A stretch of DNA of 64,000 nt from Bimastos eiseni (taxonomy: Eukaryota > Annelida > Clitellata > Crassiclitellata > Lumbricidae), in the NCBI GenBank assembly GCA_959347315.1, contig OY365814.1, forward strand, positions 5,148,864 to 5,212,863. Direction: 5' to 3'. Of the stretch, positions 34,735 to 45,129 are shown piece by piece. A model generated the notes under the pieces. The model ran no database searches. It worked only from the letters and a program-made list of their open reading frames with translations, and was not told the DNA's origin. Numbering within the stretch: the first letter of the stretch is position 1; each line of letters begins with the position of its first letter. The translations under genes were made by a program, and so were the position numbers.

Positions 34735-34945
34735 TTTATCCGTGCCATTTTCTAATACCATTTCCGCCAAGTAATGCTTTGTCCTTATCATTTTGTCATT
34801 ATCATTCTATCCGTACCATTTTGTCCAATACCATTTTGATCTAATGGTCTACTATTTTGCCTATTCCATTTTGTCCGTAGCATTATGTCCGTAGACGTTT
34901 GTCCAATATCATTTTGGCCTAATACCGTTTTGTCCACATTTTGCA
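34735..34945. repeat. Tandem 15-bp words TACCATTTTGTCC(G/A)
   Basis: At least ten diverged 14-16 bp words follow each other (TACCATTTTGTCCAA, TACCATTTTGATCTAA, TCCATTTTGTCCGTA, TATCATTTTGGCCTAA). They directly join the preceding unit array. Confidence 0.8.
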
Positions 34946-36701
34946 TAGTGCTTGTTGTATAGTAAAATAAACTGTCAGCACTTTTTAGAATTTAGACCAA
35001 GTTGAACAGCACAATTAAAGTCTTGCCAAAGTCCATGAAAATTTGACGTTTACTTGTCAAATTTGTGCTGTCTTCATGTATGATCAAGGTTGCTGATTAT
35101 TTCAAGACTATTGATTGAGTCAAAAAATGCCTGTTCTGCCGGATTCTTTTGTTGGCTGTGAAATGCTCTAAGCTCTCCTACGAGCATCTAGAATATCAAA
35201 CACTTTACCCCGGACCATGAGTCCAGTCTTTAAGTGAAGGGTTGGCGGAGGTTGGGGATGATTCGAGAAGTTGACCAGTTTAGCCTTCTGTCTACAGACC
35301 ACACTGACGTCGACAACCTGAACAGCAGCGTTATCCCAACTATTTTCTGTGGCCCGGTTATTTTTATTCTTCTCCTTCGTGACCAACTAGCATCACTTTT
35401 TACCACATACACTGGCCTTTAGGTAAAATGTAACAGATCGTATGAATGCCATGCAATTTTGTGTGTGTTTTGGTTATGTCTAATTGCAGGGGGTGGAGTG
35501 ACGGACTGCTTGCTTGTAGCATTCACTTATCTAAGTTATCTTTGTATTTATTTGGTTTAATAAAAAATAAATAAAATAAGATGGTACAAAGTTATAGCTT
35601 TCTCTTTCGGTCCGGTGTCGGGTCGCAAAGCTTTCAGCGCATGAATGAGCGATAATTAACTGCGTTAGAAACTGTTTACTGATTATTTGTTAGTGCCAGC
35701 GCTAAAGACCGAGTGTCCAGTTGATGATTCTGAGCTGTCCATCTCACTATTCAACCGATTCAACAGATTCAACCGATTCAAAATTGAGTTTAATTGATAA
35801 AGTTTCCGTTTAATTTTGATAACTGCAAAAACCCGATAACGATAACGATGTTACAACGAAAACGTTGCTTTTATTGCAACCAAAGCAAACCAGGTGAAAT
35901 CAATAACAAATAAAGCGTGACAGAATAGACATGTGAAACAAGGAATTAATTATCTATAAACAATACTGATAACAAGGGAAGGCCCTAAGGGATATCCTCC
36001 CGCTGGCAAGGCCACCCATAATGTCATGTACAATGGAACAATTCCAATGTACTTTAAATATACTTACATTACACGATGTATACTCATACACGTCAATCAA
36101 ACTTTTCTGAATCACGTATTATTAAGACCAGTCGGAGAATATTTTAATCGTAGCTGTCTACCCGTCGGCCATTGTTACGCTTAATTACTCACAGGTTCGG
36201 TGCAGTAAGGTTGCGCTTCATAATTATTATTAACGCCTGGAGGAGCTTAAACGGACGCTACAGCACCGGATGGAGTAGGGTTTTCACAAAACCGAGGTGA
36301 ATAAGTGAAACGTTAGGGGAATGACACACTTTACGTATTTATTATTGTTGGTAATATTGGAATTAATTAGTGTCACTATGCGAGCTACACCATTGTGGTC
36401 GACACTCTAAAAACATACTAAACACATACACTATGCAACCAATTGTAATAACACATAGCATCACATCGATAAAAAATGAAACAGTTCACTATCTGAACTA
36501 TCCTGCGATTGGCTGAAAAGAGCAATCTTAGTGGGCCTCCATAAAGTCCAATCTCGCGATGGCTTATCGTAATTAATAACATAATCCTGCACACCATGAC
36601 AAGTTTGTTGGTAAGGACAATGTCAATGATCAATGCAAATGACATCCTGTGAACTTCTTATACGTTTTTAGAACAGACCTTTGCATGTTGGCATTCTGTA
36701 G
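34946..36701 (+). other. Channel intron 4, last part
   Basis: Minus-strand frame 35168-35386 is open but unassigned. An A-rich AATAAAAAATAAATAAAATA stretch lies at about 35560. No exon recognised. Confidence 0.4.
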
Positions 36702-36800
36702 GTTATGTTGCATGATAAAAAGGATGAGCCTTTGATGACCTCGACAGGATTCAGAGTTGGAACTGGAATTTCGTCATCGATTTCATTTTCACTTAAAAAT
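36702..36800 (+). CDS. DEG/ENaC channel, exon 5
   Basis: TTCTGTAG acceptor and AAT/GTAAGT donor, both phase 0. It encodes VMLHDKKDEPLMTSTGFRVG then TGISSSISF, corresponding to the [20 protein letters not shown] region of ASICs. Confidence 0.9.
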
Positions 36801-38525
36801 GTAAGTTAAACGTCAGAAATGCATTATTTATTTCACCTTGTAGCTCAATTTTTTACAAATCAGCTTATCTCGAAGGCTACTCCACTACAAATGAATACAC
36901 TCTTACTCTGAGCAGAATTAGTTTTCAGCTCACAGTTATTATCTACAGTGTTTGATTCATCAATCAGCCGCAAATACGATAATTTCAAGTTCAGTTATAA
37001 CAATGAGCCAAAAATAGTTTCCTCATTGTAAAAACTGGACTTGAAATGATTGGTGTCGCGAGTTTCTCTCTCGCCAACTCCTTCCTCTAGATGACGAGAG
37101 TACCGCCGGTTCTTTCCTCCATCGCCAAGCTCAACAACACGACACACTTGATGGTTTTAATCTGTATATTTAATGATATATATATACACACCACTCATCC
37201 TATCTACACTTACTGGAGTTATTAGTGTCCTTTTGAAATGTTTCCCTAGTTTACGTTGGAGACGAGATTCCCAACTACGTTGATTACCCTTATCGTCAGA
37301 ACGACCTAACGTCTCCCCCAGTTCCGAAACAAGTCCTTGTTCCTTCCCTTACTACCCTATAAGAACCCTTCTAGAGGCGATTTCCTTCGCCCTCCCACCC
37401 CAAAACTCGTATCTCTATTGGACGACAAATCACCTGCTGAAAATATTCCTAAACCGGGTTGGTTGGATCTTGATGTCCCTAGCATAGCGTCAATCACTAG
37501 GGACGTACAGTTAATGTTTGACTAGCGGCTATCATGGCCGGGCCTTGTCAGGTGTCATATACAGGCAATAAGTTCAAGGAATTGCGTTACATCATTTGTA
37601 GTTAGACCGCCTAATAGGTTGCGTCGTTCGTATCGGAATTGTCCCTTATTCTTGATTAGTGTCGACCAGCCGGTCCAGACCAGACCTTTAGCTGGTTCAT
37701 GAATTTCTGGTCCGTGGGTCGCAGAGATGGTAGGGGTATGCCGGATCTGACATCTGCCTTACGGTGTCAGGTCTCGTTGCTTGACACTTCGTTGATCTTT
37801 GCCTACTCCTCGCCGTCTGTATTGAGGCCGTCTGCTTCTGGCGAAACCCATTGATGTCTCCCATCTCAGGCTTCAGGTATACAACTTCTTCCGAAGTCCT
37901 CCTACGCCTCTGCTGTCCGTCGATGACTTTTATATAGCGCCAACGTACAGAGTGTCGTGCGTGACAATTGGATAATAATATTATTATTCAGCTTTATGTT
38001 GCTCAATCAGCCATTAAGAATAGGCGAGACGCTCAAACCGGGTTGTGTCTACAACTGGATGCTGGCCTTCGTGAGCGATAGAGACCACGGGACATAATGC
38101 ATCGGATTGATATCAACAATATTTACTATCGTACTATCCTCTGTATGCTAATAAAAATACTAATAATACTATTAACGACAATTTATATGGTGCCATAACG
38201 CGCCTGAACAATGATAGGCAACACGGGCGAAACAGGGTTCGATCAGTAGAGACACTTATACTTCTTGCGCAGACCACGTAGCCTACATAATGCACGTCAA
38301 ATTACAGTAAAGAAGTGTTTCAAATGGCATGCTTCATCATGCTCAGTTTCACTTAAACCAAACTGCGGTTATGCAATTGGATAAATGATAACAAAACGTG
38401 TGGTTTACTTATTTACTTACTTGGTAATGTTGACAATTCTCAATCCAAAAAGTCAGTTAAATCTATCATTTTTATTTCTATTTTAATGTGTGAGATAATT
38501 ATAGTCCTCTTTCGTTTCTTTGTAG
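36801..38525 (+). other. Channel intron 5
   Basis: A pyrimidine-rich segment at 37060-37560 has an open frame (37337-37525) without recognised domain; an old LTR or unknown repeat is possible. An ATATAGCGC word occurs at about 37929. No exon found. Confidence 0.4.
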
Positions 38526-38655
38526 CTGACTATGCTTCCTGCCCCGTATGGTGAGTGTCGTCCGGCGCAAAACTACACATACATGAAATGCATGTCAGAT
38601 TGCTTGGAGGATTATGCTGGACTCATGTGTAAATGTCGAACGCTTACCTTTCCCG
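38526..38655 (+). CDS. DEG/ENaC channel, exon 6
   Basis: TTTGTAG acceptor, phase 0. It encodes LPAPYGECRP, YTYMKCMSDCLEDYAGLMCK and CRTLTFP, the PPWGxCK...C...C...CxCR segment of the family. Ending at CCCG/GTACAA gives phase 1, exactly what exon 7 needs, and yields CKCRTLTFPELPMC, like ASIC CNCRMVHMPGDAPYC. A stronger-looking donor AT/GTAAGC at 38732 would give phase 2 and break the frame into exon 7. Confidence 0.85.
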
Positions 38656-38944
38656 GTACAATTATGCTCAATACCTCACAGTGGCTTAACTCCAACGCAT
38701 CTAATGCAATTCAGAATCAAGCACAATGCATGTAAGCCATTTGTAAAGTGTTTATGCATACATGTACGTGTTTGCACGTTGCATGTAGCCTACACACGTT
38801 TATGTCTCTGGTACGAGTATCTGTATGACCTCTAGCTTGCAGATGGAAAGCAATAAACATACATGAATGAAAATTCAGTCGCTGACTTTGCCAAAGATTT
38901 TGTGCGTTTAAGAGGCATTGTGACCGATAGGGTCGGGCATCAGC

Positions 38945-39300
38945 CAAAGGGATCGTGTGTACCTCCTGTTCCCGAATGTTTTCATCTCGGCGGAGGCGGC
39001 TGACGCGACAGTTGGAGTGACACCTACCGATTGTCGCAGGTGGCTATTAGTCTGCCGACCAAAGCGACGAATGCCTTTTCCACATCCTCTTTACGCCTAG
39101 ATGAATATCCGGACGTGCGTCGTCTTCCATCAGTGAGGGACTACTCGACAACACCGTACCCGTGTTTTTTAAAATCGACATTGACAGTTTTCGCCTTACA
39201 CATCGGCGCAACATGGTCCAGAGACTCTGAACATCCATGCCATATGGCAGCTGTCGGCGGGAATCCGTTGGTTGGTTCCACGCTTGTGCTTGGGTCGATC
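38945..39300 (+). repeat. Dispersed repeat, copy 2 (partner at 12350-12640)
   Basis: See copy 1: 39060-39250 is homologous to the reverse complement of 12400-12600. It lies in channel intron 6. A frame at 39031-39378 is open but not recognised as a gene. Confidence 0.6.
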
Positions 39301-40065
39301 ACTGGCGACTCTTTTCAGCTAATGGTGCACTGCTTGATAACGGTTAATTATATCAATTTTTTTCTTTACAACATTTAGCATCACATTGGCCAGCGCAGAG
39401 TGCGCCTCTGAGTTGACTCACTGAACAAAATATTATGCAGGCCTAAAATTTGTTCACAGAAAGGACCCCGTATAACAAAACAAAATAGGTAGATGCTAAT
39501 CAGCGAGTTTTAAAATTTCAAAAACCATTGCGATGGTGAAACAATTATCAATTGAGCTTTAGTTTTAGGTCAACCCCCTTAAAATATCACTTTTCAGGAA
39601 ATTTATTTAAAGTATTATTTTTTATAAAGAAAAAGGTAGAAGATGGCGCTCGAATTGGCCAGTGTGAAGCGCGTCCTCATATTTGTAATGGTACCAAGGG
39701 CTGACACTTCCAACACACCTTACAGTCAAGCGTTATTCCAATATGAACACAGCTACCACAATGGGATGTCGGGTCTGACATTTGGCTCTAGAAGTCGGGT
39801 TGGGTCGGGTCTGTTTTTTTGTCGGTCGGGTTGGGTAGGGTCATAAAAATTGGAAAACAAGGAAAGCTCTGTGAAAGTTCCTTATCGCGATTCGTTTACT
39901 CGTAGGGTCGTATTCATGAGAACCTATCAACGGATTTGCCCAAACTTATCAAATTTTCATAAAATCTAAATTAGATGTACTTTCAGTTTTAACCAATAGA
40001 GTTTTACAGTGGAAAGTTACTTGATGAACTTAGTCTGACAAGTCATTGTGTGCAATTAGTTTCAG
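39301..40065 (+). other. Last part of channel intron 6
   Basis: GGGTCGGGT words at 39770-39845 relate to the repeat at 29915. No additional exon is required by the splice phases. Confidence 0.4.
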
Positions 40066-40514
40066 AACTACCAATGTGCTCTCTGAATCAAGGTAAAAAC
40101 TGTGCGGCAGAAGCTATGAGCTCGTTTGTATCATCCGGTGCATTTCGAAATTGTAATTGTCCACTGCAGTGTCATAGGATCACATATCCATACTCAATTT
40201 CGACAAGTGCTGTGTCACAGCATTATCTCAATTACATGTCGCAAAGATCGCAGTTAATGGGACGAAATCTAACCATGTCTAAACTGAGCAAAGAACGCGT
40301 CTACCTGGATATCTTCTACTCTCAGCTCGGCTACATCGACATCCAAACAGCGCCAGCCTACAATTTTCTCACACTGGTTTGCGACATTGGTGGTGCCTTG
40401 GGATTGATTCTCGGATGCGCATTTCTTACGATTGCTGAATTGATTCAGTGTCTTGTCCAATTGTCCAAGGATATTGGCAATTCTGCAAGGTTCGCTAAAA
40501 TGCAACGCCGTTGA
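40066..40514 (+). CDS. DEG/ENaC channel, last exon (second membrane helix and pore)
   Basis: DEG/ENaC channels are trimeric, amiloride-sensitive sodium channels gated by acid, peptides or force. This exon (TTTCAG acceptor, phase 1 in) encodes LPMCSLNQGKNC, the FRNCNCPLQCHRITY cysteine segment, KLSKERVYLDIFYSQLGY, then CDIGGALGLILGCAFLTIAE, which is the pore and second membrane helix, and a short Lys/Arg tail ending at TGA 40512-40514. Where the family has G/S-x-S as ion filter, this protein has G-C-A (40413-40421). Exons 2-7 give about 356 residues; together with the 102 residues of the exon at 727-1033 the sum is 459 codons including stop, close to a normal family size. The subtype (ASIC, FaNaC or other) is not certain. 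Confidence 0.92.
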
Positions 40515-40698
40515 AATGTCAATTCGAGATCAATACTTGATGAAAGATGTTATTCCAACAATCAAAAAAATGCGGACTACTAATTGCAATTGATAACGTT
40601 TCTACATTTATCCTGAAAGCGTAGTACGTCTTTGCACAACTTTGCAACTGTAGAAAACTGACATGAACTATTTCAATACACATAAATATGAAACTCTA

Positions 40699-40771
40699 TG
40701 ATTGTTTATTTGTCAGAATCTTCTGATGAGTTCTGGTCAGCGTCAACATTATGACACAATTACACAAAGTT
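40699..40771. repeat. 73-bp perfect direct repeat, left copy
   Basis: Identical to 44381-44453. It lies in the probable 3' UTR of the channel gene. The last bases plus CATGTCTTCAT also recur at about 41523-41537. Confidence 0.95.
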
Positions 40772-40893
40772 CATGTCTTCATATTTCAAGTCACGTGGTT
40801 TCGTCCACGCATAATACAAGACTGTGCGTTGCTGTTTTCATTGCTGTCATTTTGGTTTTGTTGTTAGACCAATTTTCATATGTTTATTCAATC

Positions 40894-40899
40894 AATAAA
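40894..40899 (+). promoter_or_regulatory. Possible polyadenylation signal of the channel gene
   Basis: AATAAA lies 380 bp after the channel stop codon. Without transcript data it is only one candidate. Confidence 0.35.
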
Positions 40900-40974
40900 T
40901 CAATGTAGCGCCTCTTTAAGAACTCTACACATAAGCGCCCCCAGTCGAACACTGGTTAAAGAGGACAGACTTAT

Positions 40975-41393
40975 GAGTAGTGGCATGAGAACGCACGATG
41001 CTGCAGCATAACAGTGAAGCAGAATGGGACATTAAGCAGACCATGCGCAGCGTCCTTTGAGAGCAGGCAGCAGTAAGGCGGTATGGCTCCTGAATGCAAG
41101 TAGTGCCCTAAAGGGACATCGCAAGCACCAAAGAGGCGATCCGGTAGGTGCAATGCGCTGTTGGAGAGGCAGCCAGTGTAGGCAGACACATGGCCTGTCC
41201 CGGAAACACCTCCTATCAGGCGTGCCACCGACCGGTGGAATCGCTTCATTTGCCCAATCCTGCCCACTGACATCCCCGCATATATTATGGTGGAGTAGTA
41301 GTCAAGACGACTACACGTAGTGATGAAAGTACAGATGAGAGTGGATGAGGTCTTGCACCGCCTTGACTGTAAAACTTGTCTATTCTCTCTCAA
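40975..41393 (-). mobile_element. LINE reverse transcriptase C-terminal fragment, minus strand
   Basis: The minus-strand frame is open for 140 codons and reads LICTFITTCSRLDYYSTIIY followed by MKRFHRSVARLIGG, the CR1/jockey pattern AFxxSRLDYCNSLLxG...LQxxxNxAARLxxG. It is a fragment with no catalytic part. Confidence 0.75.
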
Positions 41394-41589
41394 CGCGATT
41401 CGATGAATGTTTAGGTCTTATTTTTTATAATATATTGTTTTGTCTGGATGCGGGAAGTTTCATCGCTGAGTATTTGAAATTTTCAGTCGTCAGTGAATAA
41501 CAGATGAAGGTGAATACGGAATAGTTCATGTCTTCATGTTTTCCTGCTACCAAAGTATGCGTGGCCTGTCTAGGAAAAACAATAAGAGG

Positions 41590-42260
41590 CGACAGTTTTT
41601 TGTTTGCTTGTAACGGGTCAGTGGATGTTCGAATACCTTGACGACGACGAGTGAAGCGCTCCGAGGATTGCCAACATCGCTAACGACATCGATGAAGGCG
41701 ATTCGATTCCCACAGCATCCATCGATAGACGTGTTCGAGGACGATCCCCTTTGAGATATTAGAACCTTAGAACTAGGCGACATCGCGGCAAAATATTTAA
41801 AAGAATACGCATCGGACAAGAAAGAGACGGGCACAGCCTTCGGAATAAACTCTAGAGATGGGCAGTTTTTCATCGGCGACTACCCAATTTCGTTCGAAGG
41901 AGACCATATAACGGTGACCAATACCAACTACAAGGGAACTCCGGGACTCTGGAAATTGTTAATGATGAAGAATCCGAACGAGTCGATATACAGACAAAAC
42001 GATCTGGAAGAGTACGGGGAAATTCTTAAATGCTATGTGCCAACCGAATAATCCGAAGAAACCCAAATCGTCTAGTGGATCAAAATATAAAAACTTCATT
42101 AAACCGAATTGGGAAGGGAGCCTCTCAACGGGTGAAGGGGTCGTCGTCCTCCCATATGACCCCAATGCGTTAGGATAGATGCCGTCTCTACAAATGGCTT
42201 CCTTCAGAGCGGGAAATACGGGTCTATAGAACGAGGTAGTCGGTATATGAGACGAATTAT
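41590..42260 (+). pseudogene. Broken virus-like (Polinton/adintovirus-type) gene of unknown function
   Basis: A frame from about 41774 to a TAA at 42049 contains YKGTPGLWKLL and LEEYGEIL; a second piece in a different frame (42045-42174) contains SGSKYKNFIKPNWEG and LPYDPNALG; and a third bit near 42205 reads RAGNTGL before a stop. From memory, this order (GTxGLWxL, GSKYKxxIKPxW, AGNTGVRNEL) is that of an uncharacterised family repeatedly found in animal genomes with Polinton- or adintovirus-like DNA. Frameshifts and stops show an inactive copy. Function is unknown; the viral link is inference. Confidence 0.5.
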
Positions 42261-42309
42261 TACGACAAAGTGCAATATCTACCTTAGAGTATAAAAAAAT
42301 AATGATGCA

Positions 42310-42720
42310 ATTATAAAATGATTGTAGTTACTAAAAGATGATACATCAGCGGATACGTCGTAGGAGGCGTCGGAATATTCAAAACGATCGCGGGACTCGC
42401 CAAAAAATTTTTCTCGTCGATTGCCGCGTAATCCGTGGCATCGACGATAAAATGTTAGACGTTGGCAAAGCCGCGACAAGTGAGTTTGAAAAAACGGCCA
42501 TCGATGTTGGTAAGACCGTTGCTACCAATGCCGAAAAATGACTCGTGGATAAAGAGAGCCGTTGACATTTTACACTTGGAAACGGGCGAAATCGTTGTAT
42601 ATCCGTCACTGTACAAGTCGGCAAAAGTGCATAAAATATGGGTTACAACGACGTGGCAGTTTGATGGAAGAATATGGAGCAAAAGGTATGAGATAAAGAT
42701 CCGGTCGTAGGACTCAATTT
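42310..42720 (+). pseudogene. Broken second virus-like gene, basic/alanine-rich
   Basis: Over two frames there is a Gly-rich hydrophobic start (about 42360-42425), then LDVGKAATSEFEKTAIDVG with repeated Gly-Lys, and a downstream frame ending at 42710. Small glycine/alanine/lysine-rich proteins with this look occur as core-like proteins in adintovirus-type elements. Stops interrupt every frame. The assignment leans on the neighbour. Confidence 0.35.
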
Positions 42721-42729
42721 TCAATGATG

Positions 42730-43990
42730 TCGTCATCGAAAATTATTAGTACTGATTCAACTTCTTCGGAAGAGCTTCCGATGTCGCGGCTATGACATCC
42801 TCGACGAATAAGCGCCGCTCTCGCTTTCGCGCTTCAGTTTTCTTCTACTAATACTAACACTTCGCTTACTTTTAATTGTACGGACAGTTTATTTCCGATG
42901 TAAATATTACTGCCCTCATAAGAAAGAGCCACGTAACTGAAAATTTGGCCGTTTTGAGTTAGATGCAGTTTTAGCAAGCTTTGATGGTCTAACACCTTGG
43001 TAGGCAATGAAACTTCTATCTCAATTAATCACCGAGATACAGCGCTTTATAATTCCACGTATCTGCAGACATGACATCTAATACTAAGTAAGAACAACGC
43101 ATCTGCACATGCGTTGTTTCTTGTTAGTACGACATAACGTGATTCACAGATATGTCATCATTCGTGCTACTCGCGCATGCGCAAATGGCACTTGCGTGCA
43201 ATGCTTTCATAAAATTTCACGGATTTTAGTTATTATTAACTTAATCTATTCATTTATTACACTGCAACGGTAATCACAATTTGAACTAAAATTATTGTAT
43301 TGTAATTTCAAACATTTCGAATGATTTAAATGAAGTTGAATGAACTTTGTTTCAGATATCGGATGACTGTTTTTTAGGCTTAATCGACTAGCGAGCCTCA
43401 CGTTTCAACATTATGGTGACATATTATTTAGTTTTGATGTTGCGACCCAGAATATTAAACAATCATTAAGACGCGATGCGAATTTTAAAAAAATATAGAT
43501 TATGTAAGTTTGATATCTGCTGTCTATATACTAGGTCTACACAGCGCTTTTGTGCAAGACTTTTCTTGTCAAAGTGCTTTATAAATGTCTTGTTGTATTG
43601 TATTATATTGTATACGGACGCAGATTTAACACATCCATTTATCCAGTTTCCGGTTCGTCAACTAGGCTAAGTGTCCTAGCTTCTCATAATCAGCCTTTCG
43701 TGTGTTTAACAAGTCCAAAATATCTATATTTTCTGGTTTTCCTTTAATTTTATTTTCATTGCTGGCTAAGCAGCCGGCTGTTTTTTTAATTTTTTTTTAG
43801 TTAAGTCATTTCTTTATTGACATTATTTTTGCATACTGTTCTGCATACGTTTCTTTTTTAGTTGAATTACATAGGCTATTAGCTGTACGTAAAAGCCCCT
43901 GGCTAGCAGGATCATTTGCTCTCTTAAGGGGGGTCACCTAAACAATATTAATACTTATAGTTTGATTTATTATTATGTTTTACAATTCGA
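42730..43990. other. No gene recognised, inside the direct-repeat block
   Basis: AT-rich sequence; CGCATCTGCA/TGCGCATG words at about 43090-43180. No capsid, polymerase or integrase pieces were recognised. Confidence 0.4.
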
Positions 43991-44281
43991 GAGGCGCTAC
44001 ATAAATGCTTGGTTACATTACATTTATTTTATTTCAGAGACGCCTTAGAATTTTCCTGTCCCCTTTTCCTAGCACAGACGCCCGTTGAGAGTGCAGCTGA
44101 CTCGAGCAGCGCTATATAAATATGCTGATACAAGCGGCGCTATATAAATGTTTGGTTACATTATATTACTCACCCTTTCACTTTGCCAGTTTCGAAGACG
44201 CCGTAAAATTTTCCTGTTCTCTTACCCAAGGACAGACACCCATTGAGAACGCTGCTTATTGGAGCGGCGCTATATAATGTG
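43991..44281. repeat. Two-unit tandem repeat, about 130-143 bp
   Basis: Units start at 43991 and 44134 with GGCGCTATATAAATG-like text and TTTGGTTACATTA, contain AAAATTTTCCTGT and ACAGACxCCCxTTGAGA, and a third unit start lies at 44264. Confidence 0.75.
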
Positions 44282-44380
44282 ATGTTGAATTATTCCACTT
44301 TAAAATATGATTTTTTGCAGATGCGTTGTTCTTAAGAATTATTGGCTTGATATCATTAGTGATCGTTTAGTGATCATTAG

Positions 44381-44453
44381 TGATTGTTTATTTGTCAGAA
44401 TCTTCTGATGAGTTCTGGTCAGCGTCAACATTATGACACAATTACACAAAGTT
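44381..44453. repeat. 73-bp perfect direct repeat, right copy
   Basis: Identical to 40699-40771; the interval between the copies is 3609 bp. Confidence 0.95.
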
Positions 44454-44843
44454 AAAATTACACTAAGTAAAAACACATAATCGCTAATTATCAATATTAA
44501 TGAGAAAAAATCGATAAAAAAGTCTCAGAAAAAAAGGCGGATACTTTTTACAGATAATGGTTAAAACACAAAGAATAAAAATATGTTATCAACTTGGCAG
44601 GAAGCAATTTAGTCTTTTGCATTTATCTCAAAATGAGCTTTTGCAAATACGTGGTTCTTTCTTATGAGGGCAGAATAGCCTTTGTAGTCGACTGGTGTGA
44701 TGTTGCTCTGAGTTACGAGTTGATCCATTCCGTAGAATTTTTCGTTAAAGGTCGCCGCGTCTCTGTTAGCTCTCGAAAACTGTTGATTCGGAAATGATAG
44801 GATGTAGTCGACCGCTGGATATTTTGCTTGGTTCATCTTCACG

Positions 44844-45125
44844 CAGTGATGGGCACCAACTACTTGAAGAGTAGCTAAAGCTACTTCCTAACTACTTTCA
44901 AAATAAGTAGTTATAACTACTAGTTAACTACTTTAAATTACAAATAGTTGTAACTAGTTTAGTAACTGCCAGATAAGTAGTTAATTACTTTTAAAACTAC
45001 TTTGCTAAAATTGTGCTATGTGTATTGATAGTCATCAAACAGCATGCATATTTAGTGTCCGTATTTATTGCTGATATTCAACACAAGTATTAAAAATATC
45101 AAAAACACACTACATATCTAACTGT
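44844..45125. mobile_element. hAT-like element fragment, same family as 27296-28518
   Basis: It starts CAGTGATGGGCACCAACTAC, carries AAGTAGTTATAACTAC words, and then follows the reverse complement of about 28230-28510 (shared GATAGTCAxCAAxCAG and TTGCTGATATTC). It stops where the piggyBac remnant begins, so the latter probably inserted into or replaced the rest. Confidence 0.75.
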
Positions 45126-45129
45126 AATA

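Noticed and set aside
37060..37560. LTR of a retrotransposon
   Set aside because: A TG...CA block with a TATA-like stretch was considered, but no second LTR, primer-binding site or gag/pol pieces are seen.
41547..41873. 108-codon minus-strand frame
   Set aside because: Shadow of the virus-like pseudogene on the plus strand, where the recognisable motifs lie.
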